Origin: Winogradskyella algicola | Lineage (GTDB): Bacteria > Bacteroidota > Bacteroidia > Flavobacteriales > Flavobacteriaceae | NCBI RefSeq assembly: GCF_005869935.1 | Contig: NZ_SZQF01000004.1 | Location: 124,001-188,000 of the forward strand | Direction: 5' to 3' | DNA length: 64,000 nucleotides | Part shown: positions 63,930 to 64,000 of the stretch, one piece after another | Layout: each line of letters starts with the position of its first letter | Position numbering within the stretch: the stretch's first letter is position 1 | The notes under the pieces: generated by a model | Database searches by the model: none | What the model was told of the DNA's origin: nothing | What the model saw: the letters and a program-made list of their open reading frames with translations, nothing else | Position numbers and translations under genes: made by a program

Positions 63930-63981
63930 TGTCATGCTGAACTGTCACACTGAGCTTGTCGAAGTGTTGTTTCAGCATCTC
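63930..63981 (+). repeat. REP-like element with a second one inserted in it
   Basis: TGTCATGCTGAACT (63930-63943) and TTGTTTCAGCATCTC (63967-63981) are two parts of one palindromic repeat. Between them lies GTCACACTGAGCTTGTCGAAGTG (63944-63966 in two short blocks: GTCACACTGAG, CTTGTCGAAGTG), itself repeat-like. Confidence 0.6.
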
Positions 63982-64000
63982 ATCATGGCTTATAAAAACA

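Overview
The window is AT-rich DNA from a member of the Bacteroidota, most likely a marine-type Flavobacteriaceae. Four things point there: surface proteins ending in the gliding-motility/type B C-terminal sorting domain of the type IX secretion system (T9SS); promoters of the TAnnTTTG type in place of sigma70 boxes; Shine-Dalgarno sequences that are mostly weak; and a gene set typical of the family (DUF349, DUF368, DUF3810, DUF5606, OstA-like, PepD, Rel).

Layout. 1-20.5 kb holds six minus-strand genes for very large secreted, repeat-built proteins. Three are tandem ~1600-residue choice-of-anchor L paralogues, the leftmost cut by the window edge. The other three lie close together (20465 to 12672) and carry a beta-propeller, a pre-peptidase-like domain and a CARDB-like domain at their N-termini. 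All six share one ~95-residue repeat with a Cys-Asp-rich, calcium-loop-like start. 20.5-26.1 kb: an ABC-2 exporter pair, a pRiA4b ORF-3 protein, and an overlapping ctaA / acetyltransferase / cca group. 26.2-33.7 kb: a glycan locus (two GT4, a PF11316-type transferase, a Kdo-kinase-like protein, three GT2, one GT9), probably lipopolysaccharide core assembly. 33.7-34.6 kb: an orphan Vsr/DUF559-like nuclease gene whose stop codon lies in a large inverted repeat. 34.6-38.3 kb: dapD, a non-coding interval, then ruvX, def, DUF5606 and mazG. 38.4-45 kb: DUF349, aroE, two DUF368 and a TPR gene. 45-52.3 kb: aminotransferase, OstA-like, purA, Fur-family and rel. 52.3-56.9 kb: an orphan PD-(D/E)XK-like gene, an M48 protease, a frameshifted four-helix-bundle gene, an rRNA/tRNA methyltransferase and a DUF6503 lipoprotein. 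56.9-64 kb: two amidohydrolase-family proteins, DUF3810 and pepD.

The most unusual structure is in the 365-base interval between dapD and ruvX. Two tandem units of about 135-140 bases share conserved blocks at nearly identical spacing (ATGTGAC, then GTGTCT 22 bases on, then a 17-base identical block 79-80 bases on). Each ends, exactly 3 bases after that block, in an intrinsic terminator whose stem sequence is completely different. This looks like a pair of homologous small structured RNAs. Other points of note are the inverted-repeat (attC-like) element at the nuclease gene, degenerate 7-base repeats flanking the four-helix-bundle gene and following two other genes, nested palindromic repeats, several apparently leaderless promoters, and a TTG start with a rare strong Shine-Dalgarno site. 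No tRNA, rRNA, CRISPR array or complete insertion sequence was seen.
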